From: Oxytricha trifallax
Lineage: Eukaryota > Ciliophora > Spirotrichea > Sporadotrichida > Oxytrichidae
Direction: 5' to 3'
DNA length: 64,000 bases
NCBI GenBank assembly: GCA_000711775.1
Contig: ARYC01000214.1
Coordinates: forward strand, 1 to 64,000
Part shown: positions 46,768-57,684 of the stretch, one piece after another
Layout of the letters: every line of letters begins with the position of its first letter
How positions within the stretch are numbered: position 1 is the stretch's first letter
Position numbers and translations under genes: made by a program
The notes under the pieces: generated by a model
The model's database searches: none
What the model was told of the DNA's origin: nothing
Seen by the model: the letters and a program-made list of their open reading frames with translations, nothing else

Positions 46768-48217
46768 TCAGCCGAGTGGGGTTGGCATCACTGGATCCTA
46801 TTCTTCTTTTAAAAACAAATGTTCTAAAGGTTTCTAATTTACGCGGAACTAAATCAATAATAGATAGTATTGATTAATAAGTTCTTGTCCTTAGATAGAG
46901 AATATATCCTCTGAGGAGCCTTCAAGGGGTACTTGAACGTCAATGACTGGTGGGGTCAAGATTTCAACATTATCAGGGGCAGCAAGAGTCAAGACTTGAT
47001 ATGAACCATTCTCAACGTTTGATGAGAGTTTTATATAATCATTGTTTATTCAAATTATTATCTAATTATAATTTTGAGTTGGACGAGGTTGTTAACATTT
47101 GATCTTCTGAGTGCCATGTTCTTTACTTAAGCGAGAGATAGTGTTGGAATAACTGGTTCAGCGACGACTTCCTCGTTAGCAGGAGAGAGTTCAATAACAA
47201 CTTCATCGTTAATTATTAATTCAAAATGAACTTTCAAGGAGTGAGTAAGCATTTCCGTGTTGCCATATATGACAAATAAGGGAAGGATATAATTATGCGC
47301 CTTAAAAATAAGTTTAATTCCAAAATAGGAAATTTCCTGGATCATATTAGCAAAAGGTAATTTATAAAGATTTATCATAAGCTATGAAGTTCATTAGATA
47401 AACAAAATTTAAATTAAAAAATAATTATAATTATTTTAGATTAAAACGTAATTTTAACTTATTTAAGAATAAAATACAATAAGAATTTATTTATTCAATC
47501 AGTAAATACATTTTCATATATGATATGTTTATTTTTCTCTATATTTTAATAAAATCAATGAAAGATAAAAATGTTTGCATTATTAATTTCATTTTGGAGG
47601 TAGGTAACTTCAGTGTAACAAGAACCCCCAAAACCTTATTTTAAATGTTAATTTAGCAATTTAAAAATTCTTTTCTTCAAATTTTTTAAATCGTCTTAAG
47701 TTTGAGCAAATAAAAGAGTGGGGATATCTGGAGCAGCAAGAACAACTTCTTCTAGAACTGGAGTTACCTCAATATCGACAACATCGTAAGATTATATTTA
47801 AAGGTCGTTATATTTAAATATTGCAATCATAAGAAATGCTTTCAATACTACAAAGTCGAATATTTTACTTTTATGAATCGTCTTAAACTTGAGAAAGTGC
47901 ATCGACAGAGACTTATCCAAAGATTAATGTTTTTTATTAAGAATAAATCCATAGATTCTTACAAAATTATATCCAAAATGTACTAATTTTTATTATTTCA
48001 AGATGGTTTGTGGCAACATTCTGCGAGAAGCACCGACATTGTTGACATTAATGTCTTGGAGATGTGGGAGTTGATCCAAGAGAGTGCCTTCGAATGTTAC
48101 AACATCGTCGTTTTCTAGGGTGTTTTGGACAAGGGACTTGATTCTGGCTCCCTCAACTGGGGTGAGGGTGAACAAGGTGGTGAAAACAAGCACAGCTGCC
48201 AATGTCTTTCTCAACAT
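46768..48217 (-). CDS. Secreted modular protein, unrecognised family
   Basis: The start at 48217 gives a clean signal peptide (MLRKTLAAVLVFTTLFTLTP, cleavage probably after VEG, about residue 23). The mature part carries loose repeats rich in Val, Glu, Asp and Pro: DDVVTFEGTLLDQLPHL, QDDVVDIEVTPVLEEVVLAA, QDDEVVIELSPANEEVVAEP and VLTLAAPDNVEILTPPVIDV. Five MDSs are joined at pointers AAGAT, ATCGT, ATCGT and TTTGAT (plus-strand forms), all read in one frame. The C-terminal end is uncertain: the frame stays open to TGA 46768-46770, with a final part that may include another IES. It contains no Cys-rich or enzymatic motif. It may be a surface or secreted structural protein (inference). Confidence 0.7.
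47018..47103. other. IES, pointer TTTGAT
   Basis: The repeat is at 47018-47023 and 47098-47103. On the minus strand, removing 80 bp joins MALRRS to NVENGSYQVLTLAAPD. Confidence 0.75.
47215..47694. other. 475-bp IES, pointer ATCGT, containing a C5A4C2 tract
   Basis: The repeat is at 47215-47219 and 47690-47694. Joining gives LLFAQTQDDEVVIELSPANE on the minus strand. A telomere-like CCCCCAAAACC lies inside at 47625-47635, so that tract is not at a gene end if this junction is right. Confidence 0.75.
47783..47881. other. IES, pointer ATCGT
   Basis: The repeat is at 47783-47787 and 47877-47881. Removing 94 bp gives SQVQDDVVDIEVTPVLEE. It uses the same pentamer as the neighbouring IES. Confidence 0.8.
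47920..48004. other. IES, pointer AAGAT
   Basis: The repeat is at 47920-47924 and 48000-48004. Removing 80 bp gives RRMLPQTIFGQVSVDALS on the minus strand. Confidence 0.8.
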
Positions 48218-48971
48218 TTAAATATTATAGAGGATATAGAATAGATTTTCAAATGATCAATAGAATCAAAATTTTTTAACAAAAATCGATTTGAGTTTAT
48301 TAATTGACTAATTCACAACATGCAATCAAAATCGTATTTTTTTTATCAATACATAAACTAAATTCTTATATATATATATATATGAAAAAATTTTAGTTAA
48401 TGCCAATCTAATGCATTTTTATTATTTTTAAAGATATGATTTAAAAAACATTATAGTTTCAACTTATATTATTTAAAAGAACTATATAATACAATATAAT
48501 ATTTTACTATTATAATCTCCTTAAATTTTCAGATTATAAAAATTTTTGTTTATAAATTTTTTTCTTTGAACATTTATATATTTTTTATAATAATCATTTC
48601 TTTTCAATTAATACTAAACTTAAAGAAAATTATAAAAATTATAGTAATTTATGCTTATCTATTAAAATTAAGAATAATTTCATTTATAATTTTATTGTTT
48701 AAATACGAATCTTATATTATTAATATTATATGTAAAATTATATCTACCTATTAATAAATCACAGTATTGGGATATCTAACCCATCTTATCAATCCTTAAT
48801 TCTATATAAATTTAATTAGAATAAGCATTTTATTTGTGTTTTTCATTTTAAAACACTAATTTATAAATTATGTAAATTATATGAAAATATACTTAGGTAT
48901 TTATATTTTAGTAAACAAGAATTGATAAAATAATAATATTTATAACCTACCATTTAAATATAAATTAAAAA
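48218..48971. other. Very AT-rich intergenic region
   Basis: It lies between divergent genes and includes a TA-repeat run near 48370-48383. ORFs here are A/T-run artefacts. Confidence 0.5.
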
Positions 48972-50020
48972 ATGAGAAGAGCAAAAGTCAGTCTGGATAA
49001 GACTCTATCCTTCACTTAGTCGTCATTTACATATAAGGACCCCTATAACCCCTCAGGCAGCATGCTCTATAAAGCTAAGAATAAGTTCATCACATCTAAT
49101 TTAATTTATAATTTCTTAAAATCTTATATTGATTTAGGGGGTTTAAGGGGGAAGTTATAGGAATTATAATTTATATGGGTATTTTTAAATTATAAATGAA
49201 ATGTTTGGAAAAAAATCACATTCTTTTCATTGAGAAATATGGAGAACGAGTTTATCGATTTCAAGACTTTCCATGTTGATAACTAATTCAGAGAAATCTA
49301 TCATGATTTGCATGGTGCTTTCAAGCGAGGAGATAAAGTCATTCTACAGAGATCACTCTCAGAGCCCATGTTTGAAGTAAGTTAAATATTTCATTTATCA
49401 ATAGATATTCAAGATTATTGTACTAATGAATAAAATTATTGGGATATTAAATTATTACTACAGTATTCATAAATATATATATTAATAATTTAATTTTAAT
49501 GACGGCATAAAAGACCTTATAAGTATAAATAAATATAACATATACTATGATTGCAAGGCACTTTTGAAGGAGAAAAGAGCAAACCCATTTTTGAAGACAG
49601 TAAAGTCCCTTCATGTAATTTAAGCTAGAAATTATGCTGAGACTGACCATCTCCTCCCCGAAGAGCAATGGGCTCAATTAACAGTCAAATTCTTATATTC
49701 TTATATAAATAAATAATGATTAATGATAATTCCAGCTATTAGACCATGAAGACTAGAGAAAAGTTTAATATAATGTGTTTGAGAGAAGACTCGCAGATAA
49801 AATAAGCTACATGGATTGGAAATTAACTTATGTCATCGATGAAGAGGACTTCAAGTTTTTGCATGCCAAGGGTAACCCTAAAGCTCCCACTGCAGATGGT
49901 AATATTTTACTTATACAGTATCATAACTTATTTTAAGAAAATCCTTGCAAATTTTTAAAAATAGTAATGCAAAGGAAGTTAAACAAGAGGGTGTGGTATG
50001 AGAAGCAGAACGCATGTGAA
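48972..50020 (+). CDS. mL45-like mitochondrial ribosomal protein (Tim44-like fold)
   Basis: The start is MRRAKVSLDKTLSFTQSSFT. After the IES: FFSLRNMENEFIDFKTFHVD, FREIYHDLHGAFKRGDKVIL, RSLSEPMFE, then ALLKEKRANPFLKTVKSLHV, LLPEEQWAQLTVKF, LLDHEDQRKVQYNVFERRLA and SYMDWKLTYVIDEEDF. The order of a leading helix, a 'V-Q-R' strand, 'QLTVKF', and an aromatic 'NVFERRL-WKL' close matches the mL45/Tim44-like domain (judged by eye). mL45 anchors mitoribosomes to the inner membrane. Introns follow SEPMFE (GTAAGT) and TAD. The stop is not clear: the frame passes QNACE near 50018 without TGA, so a one-base error or a further IES lies at the end. Confidence 0.6.
49089..49221. other. IES, pointer ATCACAT, with a G5TTTAAG5 tract
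   Basis: The repeat is at 49089-49095 and 49215-49221. Removing 126 bp joins YKAKNKFIT to FFSLRNMENEFID. The insert has a TGA in frame and contains GGGGGTTTAAGGGGG at 49137-49151. Confidence 0.85.
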
Positions 50021-50090
50021 TAAATGTAGAATAATTTAACTAAAAATATTTATTAACACTAATATCTAAAGATAGCCCTTATGATCTTAA

Positions 50091-52285
50091 TCACAAATCG
50101 ATATCCTCATCATTGGCATAGTTTTCTTCATCTTCATCTGCGTTTTAATCATTGTTAAATTCTATGCCCTTCTCGTACAACTCCTGCATCTGCTTTGTGT
50201 CTGGGTCTAAGTTAGCACATTTCTAACTGCAGAACCATTTACCATGCACCAAAGTGCCCACAACTTTAACAAATCTATTCGAGCACTCAGGGAATTGACA
50301 TTTTATGCTGTTTGCCTGCATGTTTTTCTCAAAACAGAGCTCACTGCAAAAAGACTAGAAGGCAAAATGTTAATAAAATTGGAGGTATATTGTTACTCTT
50401 TTAGTGGCATGGTCTGCGATTGCTTAGATAGCTGGGAATAGTTTATAGCAGTTCCAGCAACTTCGGGTAAAATTATTTTTTTAAACTTAACACTCACATA
50501 TAAATTTGCCAAAAATTCGAAGTATGGCTTGAAAAAAGTCAATACTCCATAGTAAATTAGTCCTGTTTTCATTTAAATTTGTAGCAACTTTCTTTCCTGG
50601 ATGAAGCAGCACTATCAGTTCTAATTTACATGTCAGTTTTGATATCTTTCTCTTGCTATAAACTGCCATTTCCACTTACACTCTAAGTAGTATTGGCATT
50701 CTCATTGAATCTCACTGATTTCTAGAACACTATTATTTATATAAATTACTTACCTTGTCTTGTTGCTGTGAGTTGTTGGGTTTTGAGGTTGTTCCAGCAT
50801 TGCGCCATGCATTAAGAGCTTCAAGAAATTGCTGATGAGATTCTTGTTCATTGTACTTCCCAGTTAACAAAGAATCTCCATTTCCAGCTGTTATATAAAG
50901 AAATATATTGCAATTAAATGTTTTTAGTGTGTAAACTTTAGATTAGATGAAGTAGAGGTAACAAAATTAAAAATAAACTGTATTTGTGGCACCTGTTTTG
51001 GATGAGTGAAGCTGTGAGTAGTCTGGTTCTGGGAGTGCTTCTAAATCCTATTTTTAGTGTGGCTTCACTTCTTTATTCACATTATTTACTTAAGCGTTAC
51101 TACTCTTAAAAGTTAAATGCAATGGATTTAATACAAAATACTACAATTAAATTTATCACAAATGATTTCCAATTTAATTTTATACAATATCATCGATTCT
51201 TGGCCTTTATCCACCTTATCTACTCTCTGGTACAGTCATACCTCTGTCTCTTCGCAAATCCTTGATTCTCTTCATGATTTTCAATTTATGACCCAGTGGA
51301 ATGCTCATCTACTCCAAGTGCTTCTCATCCAATTCCAAAATTATCTCAAGGTCTTCAATGCCGTTATCCAGGAATGGCTGTCTGTATTTTTACAATTGAA
51401 TTTCTGAGAGAAACTACTCAACTTTAATGTTTATACATATATCCATTCAAATTTGATGTCAAAGGTATGAATCTATGATTCATAAGTGATTATATACAAT
51501 AAACTTCAGGATAATCTTGTTAGGACTCAGAGGCAGCTACGGTTTATTTTTATTGTTAAAGACCTGGATTTTGTCTGTTCAAGGCTTTATTAAGATTGTC
51601 AGCAGCTGCATTCCCACTTACTGTCATTTAGTTGCCAGTGCCACCTGAAACTCTAGTTGATTGATTACTTCCCAACCTCGATTAATTAAGATTTGCCTTC
51701 GTTTATAACAAATTTATATGAATAAGACACCTACAAATATAGGGGACCTGAAGAAATTTTATCACAAATCTTACTAATAAATGAGCAGTATGTAATTATA
51801 ATTCTCTTTGCCCATTATGAGATTAGTGGGTGGAAGGTTAGGTTGATTCTGTTTATGTTAAGACAAAACCATTTGAGAGTACCCATTGATTTATTTCTAA
51901 GTTGTAGCTGACCTCCACACAGTTCCATCTTTGCTCTTCTTGGCTTGTTATTGCAAGAAAAAGTGATTTATGATAAAACCAAAATTTATTCAATAGAATT
52001 TAAGTGTTAATTTACTAAGTATTATAGTAATAAGAATTTCTCTTTTCTTTCTCTAGCTCCATCATTTTCTTAACCATCTCCAATTTTTCTTCCATTTTCT
52101 TGGTCTCTTCCTCTAACATCTCTGACACTTTACTACATTAGATATATTTAAGATGAATTTCATTAATATATAAGAAGTTTACTGTAAAATTATGATAATA
52201 CTTACGCTTTTTTTACTGCTAGATTTTTGGGAAGGGAAACTTGAGGGGGTTTATTAGAGCCCAAGGAAGTTGCAGTATTTTTCAT
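50091..52285 (-). CDS. Coiled-coil protein with FCS/MYM-like zinc-binding region
   Basis: The start MKNTATSLGSNKPPQVSLPK is at 52285. A coil follows (VSEMLEEETKKMEEKLEMVK). After a polar middle, the C-terminal part has SCWNCYKLFPAI, SFCSELCFEKNMQ, IKCQFPECSNRF and KWFCSQKCANLD: repeated Cys-x2/3-Cys pairs of the FCS/MYM type. It ends with an acidic tail (NADEDEENYANDEDIDL) and TGA at 50091-50093. Introns: 73 nt after AVKK (GTAAGT..TGTAG), and about 42 nt between ATKR and SFCSE (GTAACA..TCTAG). The stretch near 50500-50640 reads GLIYYGVLTFFKPYFEFLAN in one frame and may be coding. A zinc-binding adaptor, possibly nuclear (inference). Confidence 0.6.
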
Positions 52286-52450
52286 ATTTTAAATTTACAC
52301 AAAAGATTATTAAAATCTAATATATTATCATTATTGCTTTATATATCAAGAGATAGTATTTCGATCAATACTTATTCTCGTTTATATGAATTTAAGCAAT
52401 TTTTAATAAAGATTAATTTAAATTTTGAAAAATAAAAAACAATCAATAAA

Positions 52451-54881
52451 ATGGGTGAAATAGTAATGAACATCTACTACGAATTCAAGCTTCGTTAAGT
52501 GTTCCACGAAGCAGCTGACAACAGAGAGGACATGATCCCAGATGCTCAAACCTGGAATTATTTGATAGCTTTAATGCTCAGGAAGAGACTTGCCAGTTTG
52601 AAGGACACAGAGATGCTTGAGAGATATCGCCCAAGTTTCCCACTAGATTTCGATACTTTCATAAAAACAATTACTCAGGCGTTTGGAGACAGATCACTGA
52701 AACGTTTAGAGGTGGCAATCGACGATAGCAAAGAACAATTAGAGAACTGCCGCACATTAATCAACATGATGAACATTAAATTCCTGAGCAAAGAGGAGCT
52801 GTATCAACTGGCTAACATCATATACTCGTGCAATAAAAAGTCACAAGATGCAGAGAAATCATTAAGTAAAATACTCAAGGATATTCATGGGTACTCAGAG
52901 GATGTGTTTGGATTTGTATGGGATAAAATATATGGGGAGAGTGATTACACTTAGATCAAACTACCTCATACATATAATTAACAATAAGTATACCAATATT
53001 TATGTCATGTATATATAAAAGACTGTATGATTTGAAGCTTTGATATAAGTCATTATTATTAAATAACCAATACTTATATTAAACAAGAAAAAGCTGCATT
53101 AGAGAAAGAATTTTAACAGAGAAGAGTAAGGAATGTGCATTATAGAAAATAAGCAATTAAAGTTTTGAAAGTTTATGAAAGCGGGATTATCAAAGAAATC
53201 GCATATTGCGCTGATAAAGATTTTCCAGTAGAAAACTATAAAATCCCCAAGGAGTTCCCCTTTAACATAGTTAATAAATGCAAGGGGTATAATTATAGAG
53301 AATTTCCAAAAATGTTCCTAATTATTTGTAAATGAATTTCCCCTTTTTCGAGGAGCTGACACAATTCTTCAATCAGATTGGTGCCACTAAAGAACTTCTC
53401 TTCTCAAAATATCTCCCTTCATATCTTGGCTTTGACGACCTCTCAGATGACTACTATAATCAATATTTCTTTGAAATCAAGAAGGGAAGAAAGCTTAAAT
53501 AAATTCTGAATGATAATGGCCGCACTTTAATGGGATTTGAACCCTTGTTTAAATATTGGGCTAAGGAACTGCTTTATGCATTCAGGGATTTAACCTATAG
53601 AAGTAATATATTATCCTAATAATTTTATAAAATTTTAAGTTTGTACTGAAATCTTTTTTCTTCAAATAATTAATGATAATTTTTAAGATATAAAAGTACA
53701 TATAATCTAGCAGAAGACATAACTCTGAAAAATGTGTTCGTGAGTGATGTGGGAATAAAACTTTACTTGAAAAAGATTAAATTTGGGGATCAGAGAGATG
53801 ATACTCTCGACTATCATTTGCAGATTGAATCCTAACTCTTAAAGATTTAGTGAAATTATTTTTTTATTATGAATTACAGGGATTTTCCCAATAAACTTGT
53901 ATTAATCAATATTTTAAGATGTATGCAAAGCTGCTAGTTGAAATGCTAACAAATAGAGAAGATTACCTTGAATTCGATAATTTAGAAATTGATCCAGAAT
54001 TGAAGTGTATTTTATACGAATGCTATCATGCCAAGGATAAAACTGAGGTCAGAGAGCATGTGAGATATGAGAATGAAATTAATCGATTCATTTCTTTCTT
54101 AGCAATTTGTAATTTTCATAACTACTATGTTAAAATGACATCCATAGAATCTATGACTGAATTTTATTGATTCATTTAGAAAGAGTAGGAGAAGTCATCT
54201 TAACAATCAAAGCTTAATAAAGACAGAGAAGAATTCGTGATAGAGGCAGATAAAAATAAAACTCTAAAAAATAAGGAGGAAGAAGAAAAGGAGAAGGCAA
54301 AACTCTAGGAAGAAACTCTTAAGAAAAGAAGTGCTTCTAAAGAAAATCACAAAAGTGCTGATAATTGGTTACTAAATTTATTTAATAAACTTAAATTTGA
54401 GTTAATTAATTATCCAATTTTCTATAAAAATGAGTAAAATGAGTAAATATAATCTGATAATGTACCATCAAGATCCATTAAACGTAAACCAGACATTCCC
54501 CAAGCTAACAAGAGAAACTACGATGATGAGAATATCCGTATGGGTGTTAGAAACGAGCTTGATCTATTAATGGGAGAAACTTAGGAGAAGCAATAATTGG
54601 CCTAAACCAAGAAAGACAGAGGGTTGATTGAATACCACCATTCCACTAATCAATCGCTTAGTTTTATCTGTGATTTTATGTTGTCAAATTGTTTAATTCC
54701 TTATAAAAATATTTTATCGCAGGGAGCAGCAGGTTAGACATTGGAAAAGACTAAAAAACAGAAGTAAGAGCGATACTTGACTATAGATGGGCTGATGAAT
54801 CACCCCTACTTTATAAGCATCAACGAGGCTGATGTAGCTGTAATCATAGACGAATTCGAGAAGTTAATGCTCCCAGAGTGA
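52451..54881 (+). CDS. Divergent protein kinase-like (probable pseudokinase)
   Basis: The N-terminal half, MGEIVMNIYYEFKLRQVFHE through FGFVWDKIYGESDY, is helical and unrecognised. From about 53090 the pattern suggests a kinase fold: VLKVYESGIIKEIAYCAD, LFKYWAKELLYAFRDLTY, NLAEDITLKNVFVSDVGIK where HRDLKPENILL would be (AED for HRD, Lys-Asn kept), MYAKLLVEMLTNREDY (F-helix-like), and a distal NHPYFISINEAD. No DFG is visible; VKFGD-like text follows instead. A charged coil (KNKEEEEKEKAKLQEETLKK) sits between. TGA is at 54879-54881. A GAATTTCC repeat at 53300-53307 and 53334-53341 marks a possible IES with a one-base discrepancy. Other IESs lie near 53610-53690, 53850-53920 and 54365-54430. Confidence 0.5.
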
Positions 54882-55021
54882 TTGATTATATCTAAAATAA
54901 ATCGCTAATTTTCACACAGTTCAAGAATTATTATGAAATAGTTTTGTGTATTGCGATAAGTGAAGTATAATATATTAATAAAACATTAAAAAATTAATTT
55001 AATTTAACAAATATTATAAAG

Positions 55022-55970
55022 ATGAAATAGAATGCACTTAGCAACACTAACAGCAGTAGCAATCATTAATATGTGATGTTTATAGTGTTATTGATATATA
55101 AATTATTAAATATTTTTGGGAATACCTTGCATAATGGTGGGGCATAGCGAGCGAATTATCATCACTCTAGTTACGGGCAACATTAAGAGCGTCGGTGCGA
55201 TAATTGCAAATATAGAGTCGCCCTCAATGAATGCCAGTAATTTAAATGCAAAGATTGTGGAACTTATTATAAGATATTATTATATAATAATTCTAATAAT
55301 TTATTGATAATTTAAAATCACGAGAATGAATAAATTAAAGAAAGTGCAAATTTACAATACATAGTAATAAAAATTGTTGTATTTGAATGAAATTTGAAAT
55401 TAGATATGTGACTACTGCTATGAGGAATATATGGAGAAAAATGAATATGATCAAGCTTATCACAATGTCCAAAAATGTAATATAATAACAGATTCTTTTA
55501 ATGAATATATAATTATACTATACTATTGATATTATTTACAATGGGCAAATGAGTTAGAGCGATAAGAAGAAAGATCCAAATAATCTCATGTAAGAATAGT
55601 AATCATTATTGATGGCATATAAATTGCTAAAAATATTAATTTCAGCTTTATATTTGGTTAAATCACAAATTGACTGGAAAAATTATTTTATTTTATTTTT
55701 CCAAATCTTTACTATTGATGATAAAATAATTGAACTTTATAAGATATAATTTTTAACAGAAATTTTACTAAAATTCTGTTTGCTTATAAATTTCTCACAA
55801 ATCTTTTCATATCATATAAAATGTTACAAATTTAAAAATGCATAATTTATAAAGTGATGTTTATTTAATTCAGCAATATAATAAATATTTAGAGGGTAAT
55901 ACCAAAAGTTATCTTGTGTATACTGTTCATCAAGGCATTCCATCTCCGACATGTAAGTGTTAACATATTA
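55022..55970 (+). CDS. Cys-rich zinc-binding protein (ZZ/RING-like)
   Basis: The start is MKQNALSNTNSSSNH. Joined MDSs read NGGAQRANYHHSSYGQHQE, RRCDNCKYRVALNECQQFKC, KDCGTYYKICDYCYEEYMEK and QAYHNVQKC: CxxC-x13-CxxC-x6-CxxC followed by His/Cys, closest to ZZ or a variant RING. Further MDSs carry MSQSDKKKDPNNLMQEQQ and YNKYLEGNTKSYLVYTVHQG. Pointers CAT and AGATAT were resolved. The 3' end is uncertain: the frame stays open past 55970, and GTAAGT there could be a donor. It may be the N-terminal part of the NOT4-like gene that follows, though a C4A4 tract at 56091 separates them. Confidence 0.55.
55064..55132. other. Candidate IES, pointer CAT
   Basis: CAT is at 55064-55066 and 55130-55132. 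Joining gives SSSNHNGGAQRANYHHSS in frame. Confidence 0.5.
55272..55407. other. IES, pointer AGATAT
   Basis: The repeat is at 55272-55277 and 55402-55407. Removing 130 bp restores the frame and the CxxC spacing: KCKDCGTYYKICDYCYEE. Confidence 0.88.
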
Positions 55971-56090
55971 TTAAGAAGAATAAATTCTAATTCAAAAATA
56001 TAATGCTTTTAATTATCAAGTCGTTCACACATTCTCTTCTCTTGAAATCATAATTATAACTTTATATTCTTTTGAGATAAATAATTGGTA

Positions 56091-56101
56091 CCCCAAAACC
56101 C
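56091..56101. other. Telomere-like tract CCCCAAAACCC
   Basis: It lies just upstream of the NOT4-like MDSs, with the C-rich strand reading left to right as expected at the left end of that gene's chromosome. Confidence 0.55.
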
Positions 56102-56159
56102 TTTATGATAATTATATAATTTTTATATAATTCAAACCAAATATCTAACGAAGTATAAA

Positions 56160-57684
56160 TTATATAGAAGCTGCGTGAAAAATTTAAAGAGCTTTGGGTT
56201 TATTCCTCCGAAAGGCACAAATAAAATACTAATAAGTACACTGTCGAAAGAGAAAATAAAAAAGTTGGAGAATTTGAGAGTTATTCAGAAAACGCTAGTT
56301 TATGTAATTGGAATCGCACCCGAAATTGCACAAGAAGAGATACTCAAATCACCTGAGTATTTTGGACAGTATGGAGATTTGACGAAGGTTGTTGTAAATA
56401 CTAACAATTTACATGAATTTATTGCACAACTAAAATACCACATTAAAAATCACACATTAATAAAATTATCACATTTTATGTTGAATGTGTATAATGCAAC
56501 CAGGGGAGGTCCTTCTTATTCCGCATATTTGACATTTTCGCATCCTCGTGAAAGTGCTATAGCCATTTTGGTAATTATTATTAATCCCTCGCATAATTTT
56601 CAAATTTTAATCATTTTTGTATTTTTTAGTCAGTGGACCAGCACCAAGTGCACGAAAGAGTGCTGCGCGCATCATTTGGCACATCTAAATTCTGTCAGTT
56701 TTTTATGAACGGCCAGAAATGCACAAATAAAGATTGTTTATACTTGCATGAAATAAAATGCGATTTAGAGGCTTATACTAAAGAGGACATGCAAAATAAT
56801 AAATTTATATTCTAAGAGCAGCAGAAAATTGCTATTAAATTGTCTAGAGCACTGGAGTTTAGCCTTGAGGAATTCAGAGATTACCCACAATTTATATTAA
56901 AAGTATATATTTTATTTTTTAATAGGTTTTATGGTTAAATTATACATAATAATTTGACATAACATTCAATTTTAATGTTGCTTAATGAAACGAGTTTAGT
57001 GATTTTTTATTAATCATTAAATATAATCGTTAGTAATTAAAATTAAAAAAAATGCAGCATTAAAAATCTAAAACATAGAAAAATTTACAATCTAACCCTA
57101 TCTTGACCGAAGATCAATCCCTTCTCTCAATATCAATAAATATTCCATAATACCAAAAAAGTAACAATGATTAACAATTATAAGGAACTTCTTTGAAATA
57201 ACCATAGTAGATACAAGAAAATCATAATAATAATACATCGTAGAATTAAACAGGAAATTAATCATCAAAATAAGCCCTAGTCGATAACAAAAATGCTAAA
57301 ATATTGCGAGACATGATTTTAAACAGAAAAGTAAGCTGTGACATTGAACTAAAAAATGAGACCTAGTAGAACATTCCTGGCTTAACTATTGACTTATTTA
57401 GTAATTCAAACCAGGGTGAGCCAATAAATTTGAAATCATAAAGATAGAAGGGAATTAATGGAAACTAAAAGTTGTTAAAGGAAAATTGGAGAGATTAGTT
57501 GTTAATGGGGTCAAATAAAAGAAATCAAAACAAGTAGGAAAAAATAATATGTTAAAAGAATATATAGAGAATAGATAAAGTATGCACAGATTAAACTATA
57601 ATTGAATTATAATAGACAATAAATTGTGAAAAATAATATTAGAATAATTTTTTATGTTTAATGGCATTTAAATTTTTGATATGA
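56160..57684 (+). CDS. NOT4: NOT4-like protein: RRM plus C3H zinc finger, no canonical RING seen
   Basis: NOT4 is the RNA-binding E3 ligase subunit of the CCR4-NOT complex. Seen: RSCVKNLKSFGFIPPKGTNK, a basic helix, then the NOT4-type RRM (VIQKTLVYVIGIAPEIAQEE, LKSPEYFGQYGDLTKVVVN, NNATRGGPSYSAYLTF, SAIAILSVDQHQVHERVLRA, FGTSKFCQFFMNGQKCTN, KDCLYLHEI; the last is the CCCH finger). A Gln/Asn-rich tail with FEQ/LPGL-like motifs runs to TGA 57682-57684. An IES (pointer AAT) and a 59-nt GT..AG intron (56571-56629) were resolved; one more interruption lies about 56905-57050. No ATG is visible and the CxxC RING expected upstream is absent, unless the Cys-rich MDSs at 55140-55460 supply it. The true start is therefore unknown. 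Confidence 0.8.
56406..56495. other. IES in NOT4, pointer AAT
   Basis: AAT is at 56406-56408 and 56493-56495. Removing 87 bp gives KVVVNTNNATRGGPSYSAY, the NOT4 RRM order. The exact edge is uncertain because the pointer is short. Confidence 0.6.

Noticed and set aside
48566-48754. Hydrophobic ORF
   Set aside because: Made of A/T runs with Ile/Leu/Phe/Tyr only; expected by chance in such DNA.
53300-53341. IES with pointer GAATTTCC in the pseudokinase-like gene
   Set aside because: The repeat is real, but exact excision leaves the downstream frame off by one base, so it is not listed as a confirmed IES.
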